Below are positions 1 to 6,152 of a DNA stretch of 19,310 nucleotides, one piece after another. Under the pieces are notes generated by a model. The model worked only from the letters and a program-made list of their open reading frames with translations, had not been told where the DNA came from and made no database searches. Made by a program: the position numbers and the translations under genes. Source of the DNA: an uncultured Collinsella sp. (GTDB taxonomy: Bacteria > Actinomycetota > Coriobacteriia > Coriobacteriales > Coriobacteriaceae); contig CAKUGH010000028.1 of NCBI GenBank assembly GCA_934654605.1, positions 1 to 19,310 on the forward strand, in the 5' to 3' direction. Numbering within the stretch: position 1 is the first letter of the stretch; every line of letters starts with the position of its first letter.

Positions 1-242
1 CCGACACGCGTCCGCATCAGGCTCAGCTCTTTTTTCGACTTGCCTCCAAAGAGCTCCACGCTCCCCGACGATGGCTCGCAGAGGCCCAAGACGATTTTAA
101 TAAGCGTGCTTTTGCCCGCACCGTTTGCACCAACAAGGGCACAGAGCTCAGACTGATGCACCTCGAAGGAAACGTCATGCAAAACGCGCCGCTTCCCATA
201 GCGCTTCGACACCTTTGATAGCTTTACCGCTGGTGCGCTCAT
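1..242 (-). CDS. ABC transporter ATP-binding protein (N-terminal part, cut by window edge)
   Basis: Reading the minus strand from ATG at 242 gives 80 codons with no stop before the window edge. The protein opens with a typical ABC beginning (VSKRYGKRRVLHDVSFEV, about residues 11-28) and a clear Walker A motif GANGAGKST at residues 38-46. It is therefore the nucleotide-binding subunit of an ABC exporter or importer; the Walker B and signature motifs lie outside the window. The start lies only about 30 bases beyond a U-tailed hairpin (273-302) that follows a cysteine-rich peptide gene. A weak GGGTGG ribosome-binding sequence precedes the ATG. The context suggests it is co-transcribed with the peptide by read-through and could export it or give immunity, which is inference. 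The substrate cannot be read from the sequence. Confidence 0.88.
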   Translation of the reverse strand, partial: MSAPAVKLSKVSKRYGKRRVLHDVSFEVHQSELCALVGANGAGKSTLIKIVLGLCEPSSGSVELFGGKSKKELSLMRTRV

Positions 243-263
243 AGTCCACCCATTCTGCTAGAT

Positions 264-302
264 AACAAAACCGCTGTTGCCAGACTGTCGTCTGGCAACA
301 GC
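264..302 (-). terminator. Hairpin with U-rich tail between peptide gene and ABC gene (terminator/attenuator)
   Basis: Bases 273-285 and 290-302 form a perfect 13-bp stem with a 4-base loop. Read on the minus strand it is followed, after GG, by TTTTGTTAT. It lies 9 bases after the stop of the cysteine-rich peptide and 30 bases before the ABC start. This position fits a partial terminator that lowers ABC expression relative to the peptide, as is common in peptide-exporter operons. Whether it terminates fully cannot be told from sequence. Confidence 0.75.
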
Positions 303-310
303 CACAACTG

Positions 311-439
311 CTAGGAATAAACACCGCAGTAGTTTTTACTGCAGTTCTTGGTGCAGACGCGTGCTCCACAGAATTTTTTGCAGTAACCGTTGCACCCACC
401 ACCGGGGTCCACATAGCTCGGCTTTACTATCCAGCTCAT
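311..439 (-). CDS. Small cysteine-rich peptide, candidate RiPP/bacteriocin precursor
   Basis: A 42-codon ORF, ATG at 439 to TAG at 311, preceded by a near-ideal ribosome-binding site (AAAGGAGG at 446-453, six bases from the ATG) and a good promoter (478-506). The product begins MSWIVKPSYVDPGGG. Its remaining 27 residues hold six cysteines at positions 16, 20, 24, 29, 33 and 38 (spacing CX3CX3CX4CX3CX4C) with lysines, asparagines and glycines. It has no signal peptide or membrane segment. A short leader followed by a Cys-rich core, then an attenuator-like hairpin and an ABC ATPase, is the architecture of ribosomally made modified peptides. The MxxIVKP opening recalls, from memory and unverified, the Clo7bot-type Cys-rich peptides matured by radical-SAM enzymes. 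No maturase is visible in the window; it could lie beyond the left edge. A small metal-binding protein is the main alternative. Confidence 0.72.
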   Translation of the reverse strand: MSWIVKPSYVDPGGGCNGYCKKFCGARVCTKNCSKNYCGVYS

Positions 440-477
440 ATCGTTCCTCCTTTCTCTTATCGAATTTACTTCTAGTT

Positions 478-506
478 ATTGTTTGCCGATAACTTGAATT
501 TGTCAA
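478..506 (-). promoter_or_regulatory. Promoter of the cysteine-rich peptide, with an overlapping palindrome
   Basis: On the minus strand a perfect TTGACA (-35, at 501-506) is separated by 17 bases from AACAAT (-10, 4/6 matches, at 478-483). It lies about 40 bases upstream of the peptide ATG. An inverted repeat CTTGA-N5-TCAAG (493-507) overlaps the -35 box and could be an operator for a repressor such as the neighbouring XRE protein; that link is speculative. Confidence 0.6.
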
Positions 507-511
507 GATAA

Positions 512-546
512 TTTCAAAAGAAAGGACCTACGTTAAACACGGGTCC
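512..546 (-). terminator. Possible terminator of the DUF2975-XRE operon
   Basis: Downstream of the XRE stop at 586, the minus strand can fold GGACC (542-546) with GGTCC (524-528). The stem continues as ACG/CGT (539-541/531-533) after a 2-base bulge. It is followed by TTTCTTTTG. The stem is short and interrupted, so the call is tentative, but it sits between the operon and the next promoter. Confidence 0.4.
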
Positions 547-585
547 CATCGCACTGATATTTCGTTTTTAGCTGTTCGCTTTACG

Positions 586-915
586 CTACTCGTCGCTCAA
601 ATCGACGGCGAAGACTGATGTCGGAAGCGACGCCTCGTTGCCTCCGCCGTCCCGCATCTGCCTCACGACATTTTTTGCGCGCTCGACAATAAGCTCCTCG
701 AGCTCCTCCTCGCTCACACGCTGAATAATATCTCCCGGCTGACAATCAAGTTCATCACAGATATCGAGAAGCGTCTTTAGGCGAATAGCTTTTATCTTTC
801 CGTTTCTCAGCTTTGAAATATTAGCCGGAGTATGCCCCGTCGCCCGAATCAGATCGGCGCTGGTCTTTCCGGTCTTAAGCAGCTGTGTCTCGAGCTCGAT
901 GATGAGATAGCTCAT
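586..915 (-). CDS. Small XRE-family helix-turn-helix regulator (YozG-like)
   Basis: A 109-residue DNA-binding protein. A Cro/C1-type helix-turn-helix fills residues 8-66. The scanning and recognition helices are near residues 19-40 (SADLIRATGHTPANISKLRN), and the domain ends with the typical LLDICDELDCQPGDII. The last 40 residues are a charged helix (EEELEELIVERAKNVVRQMR) and a loose tail, longer than minimal YozG-like proteins of about 70-80 residues. The ATG is preceded by GGGAGGAA. It starts 9 bases after the stop of a DUF2975 membrane protein. That pairing is a recurring two-gene module whose role is not well defined; the regulator probably controls its own operon. Confidence 0.85.
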   Translation of the reverse strand: MSYLIIELETQLLKTGKTSADLIRATGHTPANISKLRNGKIKAIRLKTLLDICDELDCQPGDIIQRVSEEELEELIVERAKNVVRQMRDGGGNEASLPTSVFAVDLSDE

Positions 916-924
916 GTTTCCTCC

Positions 925-1485
925 CTACACAAGCTCATCAGACTGCTCTTGGAGCAGCGAGGCATAACTCCAGATCGCCGAGATAAATAAACAGACGACC
1001 GCGCCGATAAACGACCCCGCATCCAAGGTAACACCTTGGCAAATCGCAACAACGAAGGAATGAGGCACGATGTAAAGCTCCAGTCCGCCAATGGTGAGAT
1101 CGACCGATTCATAGGCACCAACAAGCGAAACCGCGGCGTTAACAGCAAAGGCAAGTGCAAGAACACGGATAAGCCGCACATGCGCCTTGGTAAAGGGCGA
1201 TACGCCCCGCGAGATGTTACGGCTGATTCCGCACAAAACGACAAGCGAAACACCCGCGACAAGCGCCATGCACAGTCCGCTTGGGATAACGATGCGCCCG
1301 CCATCGAGAAGCGTCACGACACCGAAAGAATCGACGGAAGCAACGTTTGCAATCGCATACCAGATCACGTAAACAACCAACGCGGCAAAAGCGACGAGCA
1401 TTCCCGCAAAAACGACCGTCATGCAAAAACCGAGCTTCCTGATATTTTCGCGCGCCTTGGTCATGCGCTGAACGCTGTTGGACAT
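925..1485 (-). CDS. DUF2975-type four-helix membrane protein
   Basis: An integral membrane protein of 186 residues with hydrophobic segments near residues 22-45, 66-88, 105-125 and 155-178. The stretch ISRGVSPFTKAHVRLIRVLA before the third helix is characteristic of DUF2975 proteins. I chose the ATG at 1485 because GAGGGTGAG lies just upstream. The reading frame stays open for 33 more codons upstream, but that part is not hydrophobic or family-like. It is the first gene of an operon with the XRE regulator 9 bases downstream. DUF2975/XRE pairs are widespread in Firmicutes and Actinobacteria, and no biochemical role is established. A palindromic AT-rich region upstream (1506-1539) probably carries the promoter and operator. 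Confidence 0.8.
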   Translation of the reverse strand: MSNSVQRMTKARENIRKLGFCMTVVFAGMLVAFAALVVYVIWYAIANVASVDSFGVVTLLDGGRIVIPSGLCMALVAGVSLVVLCGISRNISRGVSPFTKAHVRLIRVLALAFAVNAAVSLVGAYESVDLTIGGLELYIVPHSFVVAICQGVTLDAGSFIGAVVCLFISAIWSYASLLQEQSDELV

Positions 1486-1505
1486 ACACTCACCCTCATT
1501 GAACC

Positions 1506-1539
1506 TATCGTTATCGGAATAGTTTATCGAACAACGATA
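1506..1539 (-). promoter_or_regulatory. Inverted repeat upstream of the DUF2975-XRE operon (putative operator)
   Basis: TATCGTT (1506-1512) and AACGATA (1533-1539) are a perfect 7-bp inverted repeat centred about 37 bases upstream of the operon's ATG. Between them are further TATCG-like units at 1513-1516 and 1526-1529. The position and AT-rich composition fit a regulator-binding promoter region. No convincing -35/-10 pair could be fixed. Confidence 0.35.
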
Positions 1540-1598
1540 TGGATTGCATGCGGAAAGCCCCGCCAGTGCGCATAGCCCACTCACTAATCAGAATAGGT

Positions 1599-1691
1599 GA
1601 GAGTGGATTTTTGGACACGTATCGAACGAGAGTGGATAATCTCCCACTTTGAGGCCGCCACCGGGCCTAAAACGGGAGATTATCCACTCTC
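1599..1691. repeat. Long intergenic inverted repeat with a nested hairpin
   Basis: Bases 1628-1645 and 1674-1691 form a perfect 18-bp inverted repeat. The 28-base interior contains a second small stem, AGGCC/GGCCT (1652-1656/1664-1668). A direct copy of the first ten arm bases (GAGAGTGGAT) occurs at 1599-1608. Neither strand has a U-tract after the stem, so a simple terminator is unlikely. It lies between the ends and starts of unrelated minus-strand operons. It resembles, in style but not sequence, the larger repeat at 17668-17778. It may be a miniature mobile or REP-like element or a structured transcript end. Confidence 0.7.
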
Positions 1692-1759
1692 ATAGTTGTT
1701 GGGGACGCCCTTTTATGTCTACATCAACGGACTCTGGGCGGCACAAGGCCTGCAAGCCC

Positions 1760-2116
1760 TTACTCAGCCGCCTCGCGCAGGGCCGACATCGTGGCCGCAT
1801 ACTGCTGTCGCAGCGCATGTATCCCATCACGGGCGCCGTCAACGGTATCGGCATCGCGCAACGCCTCGGTCACCACGACCGACGGCTCGTACAGGTTGTC
1901 GAATCCCAGGTTCTGGCTCACGCCCTTCAGCGTGTGCACAGCCATAAACGCACCCTCGGCGTCTCCTGCCGCCATAGCGGCCTCGAACTTGTCCATGCTC
2001 TCGTCATCCAAGAACTTGAAGGCAAAGCGGGCGAGCATCTCCTCGCCCATCAGCCGAACGGATGCGCCATCGTAATCGGCGCCGATCTTCTCATACGCTT
2101 CACGCATGGAAATCAT
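1760..2116 (-). CDS. Hpt-domain phosphotransfer protein
   Basis: A 118-residue, all-helical soluble protein with the histidine phosphotransfer signature AVHTLKGVSQNLGF; the phospho-accepting histidine is H61. Such proteins carry a phosphate between a sensor kinase's receiver domain and a second response regulator. The length is that of a single-domain Hpt protein. The ATG at 2116 has AAAGGAG nine bases upstream. It lies 23 bases after the stop of the receiver/HD-GYP protein transcribed just before it. The likely partner is therefore that protein's receiver domain, and the histidine kinase must be encoded elsewhere. Confidence 0.88.
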   Translation of the reverse strand: MISMREAYEKIGADYDGASVRLMGEEMLARFAFKFLDDESMDKFEAAMAAGDAEGAFMAVHTLKGVSQNLGFDNLYEPSVVVTEALRDADTVDGARDGIHALRQQYAATMSALREAAE

Positions 2117-2139
2117 GGATGAAAACTCCTTTGGTCAAA

Positions 2140-4020
2140 CTAAATCGTGGGAAACGCGACGACGTCGGCAGGGCGTGCCAGCGTTTCGGCAATACGGTCC
2201 TGCACCTCGAGCAGGCAGTCGAGCAGCAGCGGGTTAAACTGACCGCATTTGCCATCCAAAATCATCTGGATTGCCTCCTGGTGCGGGATGGCATCCTTGT
2301 ACACGCGCACGCTCGTGAGCGCATCGTATACGTCGGCCACCGAGACAACCTGCGCGGCAATGGGGATATCGTCGCCCTTGAGGCCATCGGGATAGCCCTT
2401 GCCGTCCCAGCGCTCGTGGTGCCAGCGCGCGATCTGGTATGCGTACTCCAACAAGGGATTGCCGGCATGCTGACGGCCCAGCTCAAGCAGCATATCGGCG
2501 CCGAGGGTGGTATGCGTCTTCATGATCTCGAATTCCTCGGTCGTCAAGCGTCCGGGCTTGTTGAGAATCGCGTCGTCAATCGACATCTTGCCGATATCAT
2601 GCAGCGCCGAGGCCATGGCGATCGTAGAGCGCTGTTCGTTGTCGAGTGGGAACTTGTCGCTGCGCGACACTAGGCAACCCAGCAGCAGCTCGGTCAGCTT
2701 TTCGATATGCGTGACGTGCAGGCCACTCTCGCCGTTGCGGAGCTCCATGACGCCGGCCATGATATCGATGAGCATGCGGCTGTTCTTAACGCGCTCGTTG
2801 TACTGCTGAGACAACAGGTTTGTCAGGCGACGCTGCTTGGCGTACAGGCGAATGGTGTTGCTTACACGGCGGCGCACGACGCGCGCGTCGAACGGGCGGT
2901 TGATGTAGTCCGAGGCGCCCAGCTCGTAGGCGCGCAGCACCACGTCATCGGAATCTTCGCTCGAAATCATGATGACGGGCAGGTTATCGGCGACAGACCG
3001 GTGCGACAGGTCGGCTAGTACCTCAAAGCCGCTCATGCCCGGCATGACAATATCGAGCAGCACAAGCGACAGCTCATCACCATAACGGTCGACCATATCG
3101 AGCGCCGCGCGGCCGTTGTCAGCCTCCAGGACGTGATACTCGCCCTTGAGCATCTCGTTGAGGATGACACGGTTCATCTCGGAGTCATCGACAATAAGGA
3201 TCGAGGGCTTTTGGCTTTGGAAAGTCGCGATTGCGTCGTTGTCGGTCACGACCGTACCGGGCTTTGCCTTGGCGTGGCTCAACAATTGGACCGCGCGGCT
3301 AACGCCCTCATCGACCGTCTCACCATTGATGCGAACACCGCCCACGCATGCCGTAAGGCTGACGTGTTCATGGCCCGGGACGATCGTGGCATGAACGGCA
3401 TCGGATACATGGCGCAGGCGACGCGCAAAGTCATCGGAGGGGATATTGGGCATGACGGCCACGAACTTGTCGCAGCCAAGGCGCACAAGCTCGTCAGTCG
3501 AGCGAATGCTGCCGCGAATGGCCGCCGCCACAGCACCGAGCGCAAGGTCGCCGGCATGACGACCACACGTATCGTTGAAGACCCTAAAATCATCGAGGTC
3601 GATCATCGCCACGCCGGCGTTCATGCGGGCGCTGCGAAGCTTCTCTTCGTAATAGCGGCGATTACGAACGCTCGTCAGCACGTCGGTATAGACAGGGTCC
3701 TCTTCTGCGGCCTCTTGCTCATCGATCGGACGCACCATCAGCAAAACGTGAGGCTCGCCCTCAACCATCAAAGAGCGAATGCGAGCACGGTACTCGACAC
3801 CGTCGTTGAGCAGCCGCTCCGATATCTCATCGGAACCTGTCATAGCCTCAAGACTTGACTGGCGCAGGCAAGGGCACCGATCACCGGCAAGCAGGCAGTT
3901 GCGATCGCTCTTGACCTGATCGGCCGACAGCAGACGCACCACGGGGTAGATCTTCGCGACACGGGCAACCTCGGCGGCAGCCTCTTCGTCGGTTAGATTG
4001 GCCTCGTGATTATTGAGCAT
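2140..4020 (-). CDS. Degenerate GGDEF - receiver - HD-GYP response regulator (c-di-GMP phosphodiesterase candidate)
   Basis: A 626-residue cytoplasmic protein with three domains. Residues about 110-260 are GGDEF-like, but the active-site motif reads GCDKF (182-186), so cyclase activity is probably lost. Residues about 274-390 are a receiver domain with the acidic pair D278/D279 and phosphorylation site D323 (LLDIVMPG); the usual conserved Lys before Pro-Phe is Arg (NRPF). Residues about 410-615 are an HD-GYP domain with HD at 474-475 (LHDIGK), a second His at 503, and HHERWDGKGYP at 534-544. HD-GYP enzymes hydrolyse cyclic di-GMP, so phosphorylation probably switches this activity. The N-terminal 100 residues (Cys 42, 49, 51) are unassigned and might be a PAS-like sensor. 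I chose the ATG at 4020 with GAAGGGG upstream over a TTG five codons earlier. The Hpt gene follows 23 bases downstream. Confidence 0.9.
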   Translation of the reverse strand: MLNNHEANLTDEEAAAEVARVAKIYPVVRLLSADQVKSDRNCLLAGDRCPCLRQSSLEAMTGSDEISERLLNDGVEYRARIRSLMVEGEPHVLLMVRPIDEQEAAEEDPVYTDVLTSVRNRRYYEEKLRSARMNAGVAMIDLDDFRVFNDTCGRHAGDLALGAVAAAIRGSIRSTDELVRLGCDKFVAVMPNIPSDDFARRLRHVSDAVHATIVPGHEHVSLTACVGGVRINGETVDEGVSRAVQLLSHAKAKPGTVVTDNDAIATFQSQKPSILIVDDSEMNRVILNEMLKGEYHVLEADNGRAALDMVDRYGDELSLVLLDIVMPGMSGFEVLADLSHRSVADNLPVIMISSEDSDDVVLRAYELGASDYINRPFDARVVRRRVSNTIRLYAKQRRLTNLLSQQYNERVKNSRMLIDIMAGVMELRNGESGLHVTHIEKLTELLLGCLVSRSDKFPLDNEQRSTIAMASALHDIGKMSIDDAILNKPGRLTTEEFEIMKTHTTLGADMLLELGRQHAGNPLLEYAYQIARWHHERWDGKGYPDGLKGDDIPIAAQVVSVADVYDALTSVRVYKDAIPHQEAIQMILDGKCGQFNPLLLDCLLEVQDRIAETLARPADVVAFPTI

Positions 4021-4057
4021 ATGGGGCCCCTTCAATCGTTACGTTTGATAACAGTTG

Positions 4058-4071
4058 GTATCAAATGATAC
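4058..4071 (-). promoter_or_regulatory. Palindrome upstream of the HD-GYP gene (putative operator/promoter region)
   Basis: GTATCA-AA-TGATAC is a perfect 14-base inverted repeat located 38-51 bases upstream of the HD-GYP ATG. A second inverted repeat, GCATC-N5-GATGC, lies just beyond at 4079-4093. Their place in the 5' region suggests regulator binding. The surrounding promoter elements are too weak to assign. Confidence 0.35.
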
Positions 4072-4231
4072 AAGGGTAGCATCTTGTTGATGCAGGTAAG
4101 CACGTAAATATCGTTACATTTTCACGAGCTGGCAGACGGTATGTTTGGGACTGCGGACGCGAGGTTTTGGGGGTATTTGTTAACACCGCCGAAACGCTTG
4201 CGAGTGTCGGCCGTTTTGGTTGGCGCGACTG

Positions 4232-5029
4232 CTACGACCCCAGGATTCCGCGGACGGCCTGGGCCGCCGGCGCCGGGCGATCGCGCAGGCCGTTATGCGC
4301 TCCAGGAATCGCCACGAGCGGGCAGTTCAGGAGCTCTGCAGCCGCTCGCGTGCCCGCCTCGCGGGTCGTGCCGATTGAGAGCTCACCCAAGAGCACGGCC
4401 GCCATAGCCTTTGATGCGCGAACGCAGTCCCAATCGGGAACGTAAGTCATGTTGATCCCGTATTCGTTTGCCATAAAGCTACGCCCATTGCGCAGAGCGT
4501 GCCTGGCTTCTGCTTCGGTTGTCCTAGGGGCCTCGGGATCTGGGTCGCCGATGGCACCCAGGAAGGCCCTCAATGCCCTCGAGACCTTCCCCGCTGCAAT
4601 CATGTCGAGCAAAACAGGAGCCGCGCCCAGGCCAACGCCCTCGCCCGTCACGGCGGGCTCATGCAGGATCGTACGCGAGACGACAGCCGGGTTTGTACGA
4701 AGAAGCTCCAGGGCAACCAGCGTACCGGCACTGTGCGCGAGCACGTTTGCCGGAGCGCCGACGTACTCGATTACGGCTTGCAGATCGGCGGCCTGAGCGG
4801 CGAGGTCATAGAGGCCGTCCGCACCATCGCCGCTCCCACCGCAACCGCGACGGTCGTAGGTAATTACGCGGTAGTCGCGGCTGAGCTCGCGGGCGATACC
4901 GTCAAAAAAGACGCCATCGACGCAGGCTCCGTGCACGCATACCAGAGCAGGCGCATCGGACGGCACGTCCGGGCCGGCATACTCGCGACATGCAATCGTG
5001 GTGCCCTCATTCTCAACCGTAAAATCCAT
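4232..5029 (-). CDS. Alpha/beta-fold hydrolase
   Basis: A 265-residue soluble protein with the alpha/beta hydrolase layout. An oxyanion-hole HG (VCVHGACVDG, residues 30-39) is followed by YDRRGCGGSG (58-67) and a nucleophile elbow AHSAG with S100. The catalytic histidine is probably H245 (PGAHNG). The acid may be E216 in LLGELS rather than the usual Asp. The elbow has Ala where Gly is commonest, which several family members share. No signal peptide is present, so it is intracellular. It is monocistronic: 211 bases separate it from the HD-GYP gene and 426 from acpS. The upstream GGGGACA is a modest ribosome-binding site. Substrate and pathway cannot be deduced; small ester or lactone hydrolysis is likely from the family. 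Confidence 0.85.
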   Translation of the reverse strand: MDFTVENEGTTIACREYAGPDVPSDAPALVCVHGACVDGVFFDGIARELSRDYRVITYDRRGCGGSGDGADGLYDLAAQAADLQAVIEYVGAPANVLAHSAGTLVALELLRTNPAVVSRTILHEPAVTGEGVGLGAAPVLLDMIAAGKVSRALRAFLGAIGDPDPEAPRTTEAEARHALRNGRSFMANEYGINMTYVPDWDCVRASKAMAAVLLGELSIGTTREAGTRAAAELLNCPLVAIPGAHNGLRDRPAPAAQAVRGILGS

Positions 5030-5153
5030 ACTGTGTCCCCATCGTCAATGGCGCCAGACCGCGCCGAGGTGCGACTCGACCGGTCTGGTGCCATGTTACG
5101 CATACTTAAATGCGTTTACTGTACCCGACTCGCGCCCTTTCATGACAGGGTTC

Positions 5154-5277
5154 CGGAAGTGCGGGGAAAAATCGAAAACCGGTAAGCACAACTGATTTTT
5201 TGTCAACAAAACCGCAGGCCACAGATGGCAAAAATGGTCGTCTTGTCGACAAATTCTCAGTTTTCCCCTCACTTCCG
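5154..5277. repeat. Imperfect inverted-repeat element, about 124 bp
   Basis: Bases 5154-5170 and 5261-5277 are inverted copies matching at 16 of 17 positions. A second, inner pair (5190-5207 and 5245-5262) matches at 14 of 18, offset by about 19 extra bases in the left arm. The interior also carries the palindromes TTTGTCAACAAA and TTGTCGACAA. Terminal inverted repeats around a short non-coding core suggest a miniature mobile element or a decayed one. No target-site duplication is evident. Confidence 0.5.
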
Positions 5278-5403
5278 AAATAAGGCTTTGCAAGACTTAC
5301 GCCAGGCGGTCCCGTGGGCCAGAAACAGTGAGTTCAAAGCGCTGGATGGAATCATCGCTACCCCCTCTCGCAACAAATCCCGAATGTATGGACCGATAGA
5401 AGG

Positions 5404-5442
5404 CAAAAAAGACCGGACAATCTTGCAAAAGACGTCCGGTCT
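5404..5442 (-). terminator. Rho-independent terminator of acpS
   Basis: AGACCGGAC (5410-5418) pairs perfectly with GTCCGGTCT (5434-5442). On the minus strand the stem is followed by a run of T residues (bases 5410 down to 5405). It lies 13 bases past the acpS stop, the standard layout of an intrinsic terminator. Confidence 0.85.
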
Positions 5443-5455
5443 ATACGAAATCAAG

Positions 5456-5830
5456 TTATTGCGCCAACACGATAGCCGTGGCCAGGTCCCGCTCGTTGGT
5501 AATGGAGACAAGCAACTCGGTTACATCAGCCTCGGCGAGCACCGACGCAAGTGGTCCCGCGAGCGTGATATGCGGTGCGCCGCTACCGTCTTCCAGTGTT
5601 TCAACGATCCGTAAGTCGAAGCCTTCGGTCGTAAGGCCTGCCAAAGCCTTGAACGCCGCCTCCTTGACGGCAAACTTGCCGGCGAGGACTTGAGCCGTAT
5701 CATGCCTTAAGGCAGCCTGGGTACATTCGGCCTCGGTGAAGGTGCGGCGAACGAACGCCCCGTCCAAGTCGGAACAAAGTCGGCGCATCTCCTCAATATC
5801 GACCGTATCGATCCCTATACCTTTGACCAT
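5456..5830 (-). CDS. acpS: Holo-[acyl-carrier-protein] synthase
   Basis: A 124-residue phosphopantetheinyl transferase. It moves 4'-phosphopantetheine from CoA to the conserved serine of apo-acyl carrier protein in fatty-acid synthesis. The two family signatures are present: GIGIDTVDIEEM at residues 4-15 (Mg-binding Asp) and GKFAVKEAAFKAL at about 51-63. Length matches bacterial AcpS (about 120-126). I chose the ATG at 5830 (MVKGIGID) rather than a TTG six codons upstream, because AcpS proteins begin right before the GIGID motif. It is single, with its own terminator. It could also activate the unusual carrier protein encoded at 11188-11439, which is inference. Confidence 0.95.
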   Translation of the reverse strand: MVKGIGIDTVDIEEMRRLCSDLDGAFVRRTFTEAECTQAALRHDTAQVLAGKFAVKEAAFKALAGLTTEGFDLRIVETLEDGSGAPHITLAGPLASVLAEADVTELLVSITNERDLATAIVLAQ

Positions 5831-6152
5831 GTCGGGCCCATCTTTCAAAATCGAAACAACAGCGACGTTTCAGGATAATACCCCGCACCCAAACCAAAGA
5901 ACACCGCGCATATACGACCGCTCGCTGGCACGGACAAAGATGTCCCAATGGAGGGTGTCGAAGCAGGACAAACCCGTCGGCACCGTCCCGCACCTCATAT
6001 CCCCAACGCCGTTGACGTGCGACTTTGCACCGAGCCGACATCCGCGACCTGTGCTTCTGTCGCCCCCTTCTTCATGCAGTCGTACCTCACCGAAGGGACG
6101 AACCTTTGAAGCTTGGAAGACGCACTTTGGCGGTCCTTCTTGACAAAAATCT
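5831..6152. other. Gene-free interval upstream of acpS
   Basis: A 322-base stretch between the MFS gene stop and the acpS start. It should hold the acpS promoter; a TATTAT-like -10 occurs on the minus strand near 5875-5880, without a clear -35. A 122-codon open frame on the minus strand crosses it but starts inside the MFS gene and has no motif, so I do not call it. No clear terminator for the upstream operon was found. Confidence 0.45.

Larger units (their letters stand above)
5030..5455. other. Gene-free interval between hydrolase and acpS
   Basis: These 426 bases hold no convincing gene. They contain an imperfect inverted repeat (5154-5277) and, next to acpS, its terminator (5404-5442). 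Open frames crossing the interval run into acpS antisense and have no ribosome-binding site or recognisable motif. Confidence 0.6.

Noticed and set aside
175..414. A 79-codon minus-strand frame overlapping the cysteine-rich peptide and the ABC start
   Set aside because: It starts 24 bases inside the peptide gene, lacks a ribosome-binding site and runs through the hairpin. The other frame has the strong start signals.
5225..5614. A 129-codon plus-strand frame between the repeat and acpS
   Set aside because: About 40% of it is antisense to acpS, it crosses the acpS terminator, and it has no recognisable domain.
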